64,000 bases of DNA from Laguncularia racemosa. Lineage: Eukaryota; Streptophyta; Magnoliopsida; Myrtales; Combretaceae. Below, one piece after another: positions 1-12,112 of the stretch. Positions within the stretch are counted from its first letter, which is position 1. The number at the start of each line of letters is the position of its first letter. The notes beneath the pieces were generated by a model, which was given only the letters and a program-made list of their open reading frames with translations, had not been told where the DNA came from and searched no databases. The stretch spans positions 124,001-188,000 of the forward strand of contig JBBMOL010000381.1 in NCBI GenBank assembly GCA_037954665.1, read 5' to 3'. A program made the translations under genes and the position numbers.

Positions 1-356
1 GTGGCAAGATCAACTTGAGTAGATTGTACGTAATATCAATCTTCCTCTTGTTGTTTTTCAAATTGTATTTAGTAAGTCATATCTAAGTGCAATTTGTTGG
101 TGACTTGTCATTTTCCACGTGAATTAGGGTTCTTCCATTTTAGATTTGAATCATTTCAATTTGAGTGGAATTCTAATTCATTTCCATTGTTATCCATTGA
201 TACTTACATAATTGCTTTGTTCTATATATCAATTTAGCATCAATCTTGCGAATTAGGGAACATTTGTGAAGTTAGTGATCATGCCAATTATTGATTGGAA
301 TTTGTTGTTCACTCCACTTGTTGATGTGTTTGCTATCTAATTAGTAAGGCACATCA
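1..356 (+). mobile_element. Element B1, 3' part of 5' LTR
   Basis: Sequence up to the terminal GGCACATCA matches, by eye, the end of the family B LTRs at 36786-37785 and 39813-40685. It is followed after seven bases by an initiator-Met primer site, which fixes it as the end of a 5' LTR on the plus strand. The LTR start lies outside the window. It is an old copy with many differences from its relatives. Confidence 0.7.
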
Positions 357-363
357 TCTTTTT

Positions 364-375
364 TGGTATTAAAGC
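364..375 (+). other. Primer binding site (tRNA-iMet), B1, degenerate
   Basis: TGGTATTAAAGC against the usual plant TGGTATCAGAGC; the differences are transitions, as expected of a methylated, decaying copy. It lies just inside the 5' LTR end. It would prime minus-strand DNA synthesis. Confidence 0.7.
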
Positions 376-1350
376 AAAGGTTTTGGAGTGGGGTTTGCCT
401 GAACTTCAATTGGAAATTAGGGTTTTTAAATTTTCATTTCTTAAGTGGAAATTGTCGAAGTCGAATTTAAGTAGTTAATTGTGATTTTTGTTATGTTATA
501 CTTGTTGTTGTTGAAGTGGAAGTGGAGATTTTGTAGTAATCCATGTGATCTTCATCTTGCTGTGAGAAGAAGGGGAAGTAGGAAGTGTATTTCATTGTGT
601 GTGATTTGGAATTGAAGTACATTATTTATGAAGGAAGAGAAGTCAATTTCATTATATGTTGTTTTGGAATTGAGGAGTGTAATTTACATTTCTAGATTTG
701 TTTTTACGTGGAGGTTGGAAACTATTTGAATTTAAAAAAAAAAACCATTAAGTTTGAAGAGTTATTGTGTAGTATTGATTGAATACAATTTGAATATTTT
801 TTAATTATTTCTTACCATTTGTGGAGAAGCTTCATTAAGAGTTACATTTGTGTTATTGTGTTGTGATTGGACGAGGGGTGAAGTGTGTCTATGCTACACC
901 ATAAGTGAGTGTGTGTGTGGTGTAGTGAGTTTGTGTGGTGAAGGGTGCAATGTGGTGTATTGTTTGTGTTGTGGTGAAAGGTTATTCAACCTTGGATTGT
1001 AAGTGTGTGTATGTCCCGTGAGTGAAGGCTGTTGTAGTGGTTAAATTTGAATTTCAAAAGCAAACATTAAAGTGTGAAAGTTATTAAGTATTGATGCTTT
1101 GAACACTTCGCTTAGTTGGACTCATTCACTTACTATTTGGAGAAGTGTCCATATTTTCTTCCATTTGCCTTTGTGTTGCTGTAATGTGTAAGTGGACGTG
1201 GAAGTGTGTAGGTGAACCATGTAGGTGTGTTGTATTGGTTATATGTTACACCATGGGTGTGTAAGTGAGACCGTAGTGTGTGTGTTGCGTGATTGTGAAT
1301 TATACTACACTTGCCTTTAAATTGTCTTTGTACAACTCAATTCAACAACC
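376..1350 (+). other. Family B untranslated leader (B1)
   Basis: GT-rich, AT-rich leader with no recognisable gag. It holds two imperfect copies of a ~110-base module running from TTTGAATTT...AAACATTAAG to CTTACCATTTGGAGAAG (about 726-840 and 1049-1150). The same paired module occurs in the B2 leader. GTGTGTG-rich stretches lie near 905-1015 and 1260-1300. The antisense frames full of His-Thr that this creates are not genes. Confidence 0.55.
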
Positions 1351-2037
1351 ATGTCTAATATTGTTATAAATGAGGATAATAATCAAGAGGGAGCTGATTT
1401 GTATTTATCGGCTAATGTGCTGCACCGAGCCTTGACTTCATTTCCAACCATTGATGATGAGTAAAGAGAAAACTTGTTTCATACTTCTGGTGGGGTATAA
1501 GGTAATTTATGTGTTATTATTATTGATGGTGATAGTTGTACTAATGTTGTAACTACATCGTTAGTATCGAAATTGAAACTTATAATTACCCCACATCTAA
1601 AACCCTATAAATTGCATTGGTTGAGAGAGTAAAGGAGTCTCCATATAACCCAGAGAGCTAGGGTACCTTTCAGTATAGGGGATAAATATCATGATGATAT
1701 TGAATGTGACATTCTTCCTATGTGTGCATCCCATATATTATTCGGTAGGCCTTGGTTGTATGACAAGAGAGTTTTACATGATGGCTTCAGAAATGCCTAT
1801 GTGTTCCAAAAAGAAGGTAAACGTATCATCTTGAACCCAATGTTGCCTTCAGAGGTCCAAGAGGTTTAGAGATAGATCAATAAACCATCATAGGTCAAAG
1901 CAGTTCTAATATAGGCCAAGAAATCTGGGAAGAAAAAGATCTTATTGATGGGACGGTCTGAGTTAGAGGAGGCCATAATAGATGAGACCCTAATATATTT
2001 ATTGTAGATGAGGTATGCCCTAGAGATGAAGGGACAC
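1351..2037 (+). pseudogene. Family B protease (gag-less pol start), broken, B1
   Basis: An ATG at 1351 opens a frame homologous to the CRM region just before and through the retropepsin. The active site reads DGDSCTNV, where relatives in this window have DGGSCTNV, so one glycine is lost. In-frame stops lie at 1462-1464 and further on. The frame matches the protease end (LFGRPWLYD) and the linker up to a stop at 1867-1869, with pol-like sequence out of frame to about 2037. No gag or zinc knuckle precedes it. Reverse transcriptase, RNase H and integrase are missing because an internal deletion joins this linker to the middle of the 3' LTR. Non-functional. Confidence 0.7.
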
Positions 2038-2303
2038 TTCCTTTCATGTAATTGCTCTTATCAAATTCTCCTAGAATTTGTAGCAAGTGGATTTTGATTG
2101 TGTTATAAGTAATATCAACAACATCAAAATCAAACCTAACTCTAACTAGTGCATAATATAGTAAGGAATTAGTTCTTTTCTTTTCTATCCTTTTCACGCC
2201 ATTTTTAGGTTCCATTTTCAATTAGGGTTCATGTCATTTTGATATATCATTCAATCGAATCCTAAATTGTGTTGTGTGCTTGTAATTGGACAAAGGCACA
2301 TCA
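2038..2303 (+). mobile_element. Element B1, truncated 3' LTR
   Basis: From TTTCATGTAA onward the sequence follows the middle and end of the family B LTR (compare about 37187 onward) and ends in GGCACATCA at 2303. The first half of the LTR is gone. The junction lies at a GAAGGG that occurs, in slightly different form, on both the pol side and the LTR side of related copies. Confidence 0.6.
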
Positions 2304-2373
2304 AGTCTTCCTTAGGTATGTTGAATTGTACCTCCATGTTATGATATTCATTGGTGGAATAGTATTTTGACAA

Positions 2374-2658
2374 CTAATTGACTCCTAATATCATGTCAAA
2401 CTCCACCATCTCTAAAATTAAGGGATCTACTAGCATCACCCTACCTCGTATCTCTATTCCTACTCTTCTATAGATTATATTTATCTTTCCTCCAACTCCT
2501 AAAGGAGTGCTAATATCTAGAGTATTATCCATATTCTGAACATCCAATGCACATCTACATACAAAATTTTCAAATACATAAGAAATAGATGCACCGGTAT
2601 CAAATAGTACATAGGCATTGTAAGCATGTACTTGAAGCATACCTATAATGGTATCCAT
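2374..2658 (-). pseudogene. Retropepsin of a Tekay/Del-like chromovirus
   Basis: A 94-residue open stretch with the aspartic protease signature VLFDTGASISYV and, about 65 residues later, the second conserved block FDMILGVN. This is the arrangement of retropepsins in Tekay/Del-type chromoviruses, where the protease follows gag. Reverse transcriptase and later domains are absent, because the element is cut at 2304 where B1 ends. Upstream on the same strand lies the matching gag. The domain call is good; the clade is a judgement from motif style. Confidence 0.65.
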
Positions 2659-2699
2659 ATTTGGGATGTTCTGGTACTATTGCTCCTGAATAGTAAATA

Positions 2700-3894
2700 C
2701 TTTGGTGAGAACCCATTGTTTAGGGCCTCTTAACATGTGGTCTACCAACCTGTCCCCTTGCTAGAGGTCTTACTACCTATGGAGTTGGGGTTACTCGGTT
2801 TCCTACTTGCCCCTAAGAATAGTCAACTACCTTATGTCTCCTTTATTTGCATACATGATAGAATACTAAGGGGACTAACCTCTTATTACAGTTTTTGCTA
2901 ATGTGTCATGTCTTTTCACAAAAGAAGTATGTGCCCTCTAGCCATTTGCATTCCCTTAGTTCATGAGGCCTATAGCACCCGGTGCTACTATAGGAAGGAA
3001 GTGCAAAAGGCACTAGTTTAATTTGTAGAGAAAAGGCTGCAACACTCTGGGGTTTGTTTTAGAACATGTAAGGTCTCATGCCCTTATCTTACCCTATCCT
3101 ACTCGAAGCAAGCCTCTTCCCCAAAGTTATCTTTACTCTATGGCTCCTCTATTCTTCTATCCACCTCTTGCTTTGTTTTAGGTATTGGGCCTTATCGACC
3201 ACTTTATCATAAGTATTCAGCTAAAAGGCCCCAACCTCATGTTGGAGATCTTGCTCCAAAACCCTCAAAAATCTTCTATCTTGGGATCTATCATTAACAC
3301 AAGCATTCTTAGGCAGGAACTTAATTAGGAGATTCAATTCTAACTCATACTCTTCCACTTTCTTGTTCCTTTACTCATAGTTATAGTAGTCATTTTCCAC
3401 TCTACTCTAGAGCTACTAAGGAAGTACCTCTAATAAAACAATTCCCTAAACACTGTTTAGTTCATACACTCCCTTCCTAATCTAAGAACTGAGGCTTACC
3501 ATTTTGCTATAGTTCCATTTAACATAAATGCAGCATAATTAGCTTTTCTGTCTTTAAGTATTTGGAAAATAGCAAATGTCTTTTCCATCTCCTACACCTA
3601 ATACATAACCTCAATCGAGTCATTCATCTTAGGGTTAAATTACTTTGCCATCCTAAGGAACCTATTGAAGCTAATTGGTTCATTTGTATTCATGTTCTCT
3701 AACAAATGGTGGACTTGATGTTGCTGTGTCAACAACCCCACTAGGTTGTTCACAGTCTGTAATAATTAGGTGGTTTGTTCTACCATCTGATCCAGTTCCC
3801 TTTATGGCCGCTAACCTTAAATGTTCTCCTCAATTGGATTGTCACATCCAGTACCCCTTCCTAAGCCTAATTTGACGATTCTTCTAAGAGGCAT
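2700..3894 (-). pseudogene. Gag of the Tekay/Del-like element, decayed
   Basis: A start at 3894 gives MPLRRIVKLGLG, resembling the usual arginine-rich start of Tekay/Del gag. Then come a gag-domain stretch (FNPKMNDSIEVMY...EMEKTFAIF) and, near 2890-2930, a CCHC zinc knuckle of spacing C-x2-C-x4-H-x4-C (CFFCEKT, a stop, HISKNC). Many stops and frame changes interrupt it, so no protein could be made. Gag would form the particle shell and bind RNA. Confidence 0.55.
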
Positions 3895-4294
3895 TCTATT
3901 TGAGAAGAGACAACCAGATAGATTTAAAAGTTAGTGTTAGCTAATGTTAATGTCATTATGTGTCAATATATATACATATATACCCCTACACATAATTACA
4001 TACTTATATATAATTACTTAACAATTAAAAGAAGTGTAATTAAAATAATAATACAATAAAATAAAGTACTAAATAAAATAATCGCCCCATAATTTTTCCA
4101 CCCACTTCATGTCTCACTACCTTATAAATCTAATGTTTAATCCATCTAAAGATCGCATCTTATTTTTCACTATTTGAAACTTATACCTATTGATCATCAC
4201 TTAATTTCTAAGGATCATTAACTTGTGTTCTATAGATAAAAACCTAAGATTGTAAGGATCATCAAACTTTGCTCTAAATGATCATTAAACCAAT
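3895..4294 (-). other. Leader of the Tekay/Del-like element
   Basis: AT-rich, no open frame of note. It lies between the gag start and the primer site, as a 5' untranslated leader would. Confidence 0.4.
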
Positions 4295-4306
4295 GCTCTA
4301 ATACTA
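4295..4306 (-). other. Degenerate tRNA-iMet primer binding site
   Basis: GCTCTAATACTA on the plus strand is GCTCTGATACCA with two transitions. It sits eight bases from the inferred LTR end, in the right order and orientation for a minus-strand element. Confidence 0.5.
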
Positions 4307-4380
4307 TCTAAGCTATAATGCCCCGAAACCCAGGAGTGCTACTACTTACCATGCGTCCCTATAAGACAAGGATATATTAA

Positions 4381-4576
4381 GGCTCTTGACCCTACTCTAA
4401 TACTATTCAAGCCTATAACCTATAATACCTGCCATTCATCAATTCATTAATTTTCATACTTCCAACATATTACAAGTAGGCTTTTGACCCTACTCTAATA
4501 CTATTCAAGCCTATAACTTATAATACCTGCCATTCATCAATTCAATAATTTTCATACTTCCAACATATTACAAGTA
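4381..4576. repeat. 98-bp tandem duplication inside the LTR
   Basis: Two units, 4381-4478 and 4479-4576, nearly identical. Each begins GGCT(C/T)TTGACCCTACTC and ends TATTACAAGTA. Confidence 0.85.
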
Positions 4577-5659
4577 CATCCCAATCCATCCTTCAATTTT
4601 TTATATAAAACTTAATAGTTCATTCATAGTCAAAATCTAAAGCAATTTAACTTTTAGAATTCACTAATCTATTATCTTCCAAAGAAAATAATCATAATTG
4701 CAACTAAAGAACTCAATTTCCTATCCCCACTTATTCGCCATAATAAAACACAAATCTTCTTCCCCCCTCTCATATACATTCACTCCCAGGTTCTCTTCAT
4801 GACTAACATTTTCCTCTATGCCTGCATCTAAAAAAAAAAAAAAAAAAAATCTCTTAGGGGTGAGCTAATGCCTAATACATATAATAGTAATTGCACATGC
4901 ATGAGTAAGCAAGAACTTAAATCACATACATATCTATAGATCTTTAAACTTCAATTAATAAGTTCATGTTTTACTTAAGTCCACATAATAAGAAGGAGAT
5001 ACTTATGACCTTACCAAATATACTAAAAAACTTAATCCTTAACCTAGTGTTGGAAACTGCCATTATAAGCCCCAATATCCATGAATCCTTAAAATTTAAA
5101 CATTTTCAAAACTTGATACGTTGTAAGAACTGCCACTACAAGTGCCAATACCCATGAGTCCTTAAACCTTAAACCAACCCAAATCATTTCCAAGAACGAC
5201 TCCACTAGGGAAAGTGTCACATAAGGATCGTTGGAGTGCCCCTTATGGATTTGCCACTACAAGCCCTTAAGCTGAGCCAAGCACAATAAACAAGCACTTA
5301 ACCACTTAAAACAATCATCAACTTAATCTAATTTGATCCTAACTTAACAATCACAAGAAGAAAAACAAAGTTACACACACCTAGAATCTTAGTCTTAATC
5401 ACATCTAGTTTGAACCTAATGTATTCTATAATCTATCAAAGCAACAATGATTCCCTCTTAGTACTAATTTAAGAATAATCTAAGTTTTCTTAATTCTCTT
5501 TACTAATCTGTTATATGATTCCTTCTCTTACGTTAATGGAGTTTCTAGGTTAACACTATGTGTTTAGGTTGCATAGAAGTTTGAATAATGTAAGTTAAAT
5601 TGATAAACAAAATATTTCTAAGTGCACAATCATGTTTTAGGCCATGTACTTTAGCCCCG

Positions 5660-5835
5660 CTTGGGATACATGATTGTGTAGAGTGACTATGTATCTTTCT
5701 ATAGACTTTAGCATTTTAGCACACCCACGTACACAATCATGTAGAGTGGTCGTGTACATTTCTATGGATTATCATATTTCAACATGCCCATGTACACGAG
5801 CGTGTACTTCAATCGTGTACCTTCTTGTACACAAT
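5660..5835. repeat. Decayed CGTGTAC array in the Tekay/Del-like LTR
   Basis: Repeated GTACAC...GTGTAC half-sites (for example GGTCGTGTACA and TACACGAGCGTGTAC) spaced irregularly. They resemble degraded forms of the TACACGGCCGTGTA arrays in the CRM-type LTRs. They lie several hundred bases upstream (minus strand) side-by-side with the body of the LTR, so their promoter role is unknown. Confidence 0.45.
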
Positions 5836-6511
5836 GCTTGTTTCAACATAGGTGAGTATATGGGCATATGCTTGACCATGTACCATGTTATTCTTCACAA
5901 ACCCTAATTCCTTTTTTCTAAATTGCTCCAAATTTTGAATTCCTTGATCTGAGGCCTAATTGAGTCCTAAAACTTAAAATTTCTAATTGAATTATATAGG
6001 TTACTATACTTACTTGTCGAATCCTTGATTCAGATTCCCTAATCGCTTGATCTCCTTGCTTGCTCTGCCCCATTCCTTGATCTAGATTCTATCTATCATA
6101 GCATATTACTTGCATGAATCCTCAATTCTATAATTATGAGTACTAATTCTATCATTGAAATCCCTAACATATGTAATTGGATTGAATTTTTGTGTAATCC
6201 TCTTAATTGCCTTTAGGGTTCTACAAATAGTGCTTTGTTTGTTGCCGTGAAGTGTCAAAAAGGGAAGAGAGCTAGGTTACATGAGGTATTTATATTTTGT
6301 CCACAAAATGACCCATTTATTGCTCATATTTTTTAAAATTCCCTCTTTGACCTTAACTTTATTTTATAATAAATATTAAATAAAATAATTTTGTTCAGTA
6401 TTTACATAAAGCTTTTCCCATCAATGCACCTCTTCACACCACATCATGGGTACGATGAATGAAACAAGATAAAGCAATATAAAATATTTGGATCAAAAGC
6501 CAATCCCAACA

Positions 6512-9500
6512 CTATGATGTGAGTATTTTCTTTATCGATCCTTGAGACCTTTTCAAACTTTGTATGATGATTCATCTTGACTTGCTCGAAATTTGAGATA
6601 TCATTTCTCGATTTGGATATCTTTCTTTGAGGAAAACACTTAGCCCAAAAAAATAAAAAAAGAAAAAAATATCGGTCAATTCATTTTATGTAGTAAATTG
6701 TAAGGACTTCAAAAATTATACCGTGCCCTAATATGTTTTTTAAGAAAAAATGAAAATGAACATAGGCAAATGGCATGAAGCTACCGACATGATAGAAAAT
6801 ACGAGGTGGCAATGCCATATCAACTAATTCTATTGAGGAATTAGAAAAAGAAACCTTCTTCTCGATGCCGTTGAACGAGCTAGTGCTGACAACCACCAGT
6901 CACCACAGCGTTTACGGTCGACACAATAACAACCCCGACCCCCCTCCCCAACCCCAGCCTGAACACAAACATGTGGGAACTGTCCTTTTTTTTTTTTCTT
7001 TTTCTTTTTTTATCAAAGTGTGGGAAGCGTCCTTGACTAAGCACACAAAATTTGGAAGAAATAATATGCGTCCTCATTTCCTCGGAGTTCATGGACAATG
7101 ACATCCCCATTTCTATACTGTTTTAGCATTGTCAAATTTGTGGAGACAAGATCACATCCTGCAAATATCAGTCTTTCCTTAATCCAACCCAATCCATACG
7201 CAAGCAAACCGAGAAATGCTTGAACCTAAAAGGACCCACTCAACACCCTGATTTTCACTCCCCTAAGTCAGCAACAACTCATAACTTGTACGTTGGTTTC
7301 TTGAGGTGATACAAGTCTGCCGAGAAGCAAGCGCCACAGAAAGGGTCATTTCGGAACTGTCATGCAAAGAGAAAATCCCCACTATAGAATTGCTGTAAAA
7401 TCCTATCCTCACGAAAATCGCCATCTTTATTATTTTCTTTTAGTATTTAAACTCTTTCATGACATGATAATTTCTTAATTTAGTCATTTCACACGATATT
7501 TTCCATGTCAAATTTCCACCATGCCATAGCCGTAAATGCACAATTATAAATGTCAAGCGTGTCTATATGATTATAGAAATTGTCAAGATGATTATCGATA
7601 TAATTTAACTACTAAATTCCAAGTCAACCATCGAACCAATAGAACAACAGAAAGAAAAACACCTCTAAATCTAAGCTCGAAAGCGAGTATCCATGAAAAC
7701 ACGTTTCCCCTTATGTGCCAACAAAACCAAGCTACCAACTTTATCCAATGAAATGGATCGAACAACGGGAAATAAACTAAGTACCAGCAAACGCGATGAT
7801 ATAAGAATAAAAAATCCATAAAGGTACAAATTTTACAAGATCCACTTAGAAATTACCTAAAAGAGCGACAACGTAAAAGAAAACAAGCTATACTAGCAAC
7901 AGTAAGACGATATAATGGTCATAACTTAATATAATCTACAGTAAAATATAATATTAAAAACTTTAATAGTATATTTAATTGGCTTTATTGAGTGGAATAG
8001 TTTATTGTAAAATTATTATTTTATTTGGTTTGTGGAATAATTATTTTATGAAATTTTTATCAATACAAAATAAAAATCGTAGTTCCATTTTTTTACCAAA
8101 GGAATAGCTACCTCTTAGTTATTCTATATAAGACATTTACCTTATAATCAAGCCATTGATCTGGAAGGGATATAATGGTTTTTTCATATATATTCCTAAT
8201 ATATATCTAATATTATTTGAAGTGTAAATAAATTAAAATGCCTTGTAAAATATCTTTAAAACGAATGGTATCGTAGTAAATATCCTTGCTAAATTTTAAA
8301 TCTTAAAATTAAGCTACTCCAATTTATTAAGGGTAAAGGTCATCCTAATTATAAAAGAACTTGTTTCAATAAGGGTTACTGTACCCAAGCTATCATGCCC
8401 CAATTCAAACCTTAGTGATATAATGAAAAAAAAAAAAAAAAGGGAAAACGAAGAGAAAACCTACCTTTGACTTTTGTGTAATGGCCCCTAAAGGTAAGGG
8501 AAAGTTCCCTTGTTTGATCTTCTTTTTCTTTTAACGTTTTCCAATAACCAAGATGCTAGCACTCGTATATGGTAACATAGGAGAAATTTGTGATAAGAAG
8601 TTTGCAAAACTATTCTTAAAAATTCATGGAAATTTATAGAAGGGGGTGAGGATCTATTTTATGATTGGGTGTAATTTTAAGAAATGACATTCTAATGTGT
8701 GATATACTGTTGGATCAAGAAGAATTTTGTTTTGACACGGTTATTTTAGTTGGTACCCACCTTGTCTAGGATTAGAGTTTCGAATTTATCCAAGAAATCG
8801 ATTTTGCACCTATAGTGACAATGGAGTGGTGATACCATTAAAAGGTACAATCAAATCCTTATTCAATTCTAGTCATTTATGTTGACTTAATTGTAATTTG
8901 AAGAGTAGTTGTTCAATTGGGATTTTATTTAATTGAAGCAAGTTTATTTTTGGGATGTACTTGTTCATGAAGATTTATGGTTTTGAATTTTTATTAACTT
9001 TGTTGTCAATCATATGTGTTAATTATATGATCAAGTGGGTTAATCTTACGGGAGATCAAAAGAATTGACAAGACTTGTTGTAAGTGTGTAAAAGAAATGG
9101 AGATATATGAAATTTTGGTTTTTGAAACATTGATTTTACAGATTCTTTGAGTTGTTAATTCATATCATAATCGATTATTTGTAAAATGGAAATAAAAAAC
9201 GTGTTTTTATGACGTTGTTAAGGGAGTATGAGTTTGGTTATTGGAATTCATGTTGTTAATTTTGCATAAAGTGGGTCATTCTTATGATGGAGAAAAAAAA
9301 AAAGAAAAAAGGAGAAAAGAAAGAAATTGAAAAGTATTTTCATAAGTTGGTTGAAGAAATTTTAGGTTTTGTTCATGATTTACCGATTTTAGAGAGTTTT
9401 TATTGGGTGTTGGTCGCATTTAATTAATGGATAGGAGTTGTTACATGTTAAGAAATTTTAAATTTGTAGCAATTCATAAAAATGACGAATTCTGAAAAGA

Positions 9501-10789
9501 ATCTATTTGTGAAATATTAGATGTAGATGTAATGATTTTCCAAACCAAGTTTTTGAAGTTGGTATTATGAAACAGTGAATAAGAAAGTTGATTTAGGATG
9601 ATTGAGTGGATTTAATTTTTTTGAAAAAGGAGGAGTTTGTCTTAGTTTGCTATGCAAAGTTTTCGGAAAAAATTTTGTTTTTAGAATTTTGGAGTTAGAA
9701 AAAAAAAAGAAAAGAAAAGAAAAGAAAAGAAAGCTTTAAACATATGAATTTTATTTATTAATAAGTCATTAGATAAAATATAATGCTAATCCATATTTAA
9801 AAATAATATGTTAGTTGTTAGTTTATATGATGGAAAGTTTATTATAGCACAAATTTTCATTTTACAACGAATAGTTAGTGGCCTAGTAACGGAAAGTTGG
9901 TGGATGAGGAAAAGTTTTTTCATTTAAGAGTGGCTAACTTGAATATTCTATTACAACTAGTTAATTTTATATGAATAGCAAACATAGCTACATATTTTAT
10001 CAAGGGAGATAACTTTCTATATATTAGGTTTTGATAACACAAGTTCAAAACCTTAGTGGAGAATAAAAGAAAAGCAATCTTTTAACTTCGATTCTAGACC
10101 ATACGTGTTAATAAGTGAACATAGATTTAGATTGAAATTTTGGATTCATCAAGCATGAATTATGATGTTTATGTTATATGTACATCAAGTTATGGCGTTA
10201 TTTATCATTCAATAGCTTTTGGAATTTGATATATATGTACAGTTATTGTTTGTTAGGTGTTCTTGCTAAAATAGTAATTAAATCAACCTAATGAAAAGTG
10301 AAACCAAATAAATTGTATGCTGCTTATGCTTTGGAAAGACCCAAAAAGATGCAGAGTGATTTGGAACACTTCATCCAATGATCATTACAATTTGTTTGGT
10401 CATCATGAAGCCTTATATTGATAGGATTAGGTTAGTTATGTACTAATTTTCATGTCAATGTGTTGTTGACTTAGGTGAGATTGTGTAACGGGTTAGCATA
10501 TCAAGATGAAGTTGTAAGTGGGTCGAACTTTTGGATTGAGATGCTTGTATGGAATCTTACATGCACACTGGTAAACTAATGGCCACCTATCTTTACCTTA
10601 TAGATGATATGATTGTTATGGTCTTTGTTTTGGTTATACATTATATTATGTATATATGTATTGTGTTGGAGTCATGAGTTACTCTAAGCCTAAGGATGTT
10701 GAAGGTTGTATTGTTTGAACAATTAAATTTAATGATAATAATGGGTGATTGTTGCATTAGAATAGATTGTGTGTATCTGTTATGCATTG
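6512..10789. other. Unassigned, no supported gene
   Basis: Mostly AT-rich with A- or T-tracts (about 8420, 9295, 9700). 6840-7400 is noticeably richer in G and C and contains mixed C-runs near 6940, but neither strand gives a frame I recognise. 7960-8130 has ATTATTTTAT inverted motifs suggestive of a small DNA element, but terminal repeats are not clear. Old retrotransposon debris is likely. Confidence 0.5.
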
Positions 10790-11093
10790 TGATGCGAACC
10801 CTACCAACCTGTGATGAAACCCAAGTATCTAGATTCGATAATCCTCACAACCTATGAATCTATCAAGAACGATGGTTACTATAACCCATTGTCTATAGAC
10901 GAGACAAGAACCTTGGTATAAGTTTTAACACCACAATCGATTATGGAACGATTGATTGATAAATTTGAGTGAATACTACAGATTCAAAATCTGATAAGTT
11001 CAATTAGTTCTTTCAAGTACCAAAGAGAAACTCTCTCTAATTTGTGAATAAACTTTCTTGAATCTTAATTGTGTTACAATGAGTCTATGATGA

Positions 11094-11103
11094 CTATTTA
11101 TAG
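11094..11103 (-). promoter_or_regulatory. TATA box of the solo LTR
   Basis: CTATAAATAG on the minus strand. The Athila LTR has the same ten bases at its TATA position. A GGCGGC core lies 118 bp upstream. Confidence 0.55.
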
Positions 11104-11215
11104 TCCCATAAGAATAAGTAAATAAAACGACATAAAAAAAATTAATTCAAATAACGGACAAACATTAAATGCCATTGGTCTAAAATGTTACAAAGCTAGC
11201 TTATAATTCCACGCA

Positions 11216-11250
11216 AAGTCGGCGGCTTTGAAATCTTCAAACCGGCCTTC
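11216..11250 (-). promoter_or_regulatory. GC box (GCCGCC core) upstream of TATA
   Basis: AAGTCGGCGGCTTTG followed by AAACCGGCCTTC. It contains GGCGGC at 11221-11226, which is GCCGCC on the LTR sense strand. It is an isolated GC-rich patch in AT-rich sequence. GCCGCC is the core bound by plant ERF-type factors; use here is inference. Confidence 0.4.
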
Positions 11251-12060
11251 ATTTGGATATACGTTGACCACTTAGGTTAGTGGCTTACTTGTCCACATCG
11301 GCCATTTAGGCTAGCAACTAACATCGCCAAGGTCGATAGCCTTTAGTGGTTCTGAAGCTGTCGGCCTTAAATCTCTTCCTCAACTTTTGCCTTTGCACTC
11401 CACACTTCAAGTAGGTTCACAATCCTCAATTCCTCTTGACACAAATGTGTGTGATTCTCCTCTTCTTGTACTACTTTGACTAATCCATTAAGTGCTTCTT
11501 TAAGTCTCCTAGCTTTCGCTCGTGTCAATGGTCCAACCGGCACTTCAAGTGGATGTGAACTCCTTAGAACAATCCACCTAGTTTGATCTTCATCACATTG
11601 TATGTTCTTGCACATATGCTCCTGTGGTTGCATGCTATGCATTAACTCACCCCTTTAGGGACTTTATTTTGTTTTTAAGTGTAAGAAAAATTTACATGTA
11701 ATGATTTTGGCATCAAAGTGTGAGACTAGGTGCATCATTAGTGCATGGATAGGAAGGATTTTACTTAAGATGTAATAACTTAGTTATATGTATTTTCATT
11801 GTTCTTTTTTATTAAAGTTTGAAGGTAAAAAAAAAGTGTAAATAAATTTGAAGTTTTAGAATTTTTAGCGTGAGTTTTGCAAACATTAAATATTTGTGGA
11901 TATTAGTTGTTTTAAGCCTTAATATGCCCATGCTACGATATGAGAAATTGGTGAACTACTCATGTCCTTCGATTTTAAGGCATGGCATCGACATAGTAAT
12001 AACTATTGCTTTCTTATTATGTTACTCAAGAATTGTAATTTTACATCTACCTTATTCCAT

Positions 12061-12112
12061 CCCCCACCACCCCCCCCCCCCCCCCCCCCCCCCAACACAC
12101 ACACACACACAC
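12061..12112. repeat. Poly-C / (AC)n microsatellite
   Basis: CCCCCACCACC, a run of more than 20 C, then AACACACAC repeats. Simple-sequence repeat. Confidence 0.95.

Larger units (their letters stand above)
4314..6511 (-). mobile_element. 5' LTR of the Tekay/Del-like element
   Basis: The left edge reads TATAATGCCCCGAAACCC, a transition-decayed form of the TGTAACGCCCCGAACCC end common in Tekay/Del LTRs. The right edge is placed at AATCCCAACA (6511), a plausible TGTTGGGATT start on the minus strand; this edge is less certain. A minus-strand TATA-like AATATAAATA lies near 6285. Repeated short blocks around GCCACTACAAG and TGAGCTAATGCC also fit this LTR type. No second LTR is seen. Confidence 0.5.
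10790..11595 (-). mobile_element. Solo LTR, CRM-type subfamily, TSD CATTG
   Basis: Starts TGATGCGAACC and ends CTTCATCA, flanked by the perfect direct repeat CATTG (10785-10789 and 11596-11600). Both ends and the internal order match the CRM1 LTRs, but the body is clearly a different subfamily. On the minus strand it encodes PVGPLTRAKARRLKEALNGL, the C-terminal pol tail that CRM1 also carries in its LTR. No internal sequence is present, so it is a product of LTR-LTR recombination. Confidence 0.88.

Noticed and set aside
6681..7110. Short frames in a GC-richer stretch, possible host gene exon
   Set aside because: No recognisable domain, frames on both strands overlap, C- and T-runs dominate. 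Not enough to support a gene.
7960..8130. Possible small DNA element (ATTATTTTAT inverted motifs, GGAATAG words)
   Set aside because: I could not define terminal inverted repeats or a target duplication.
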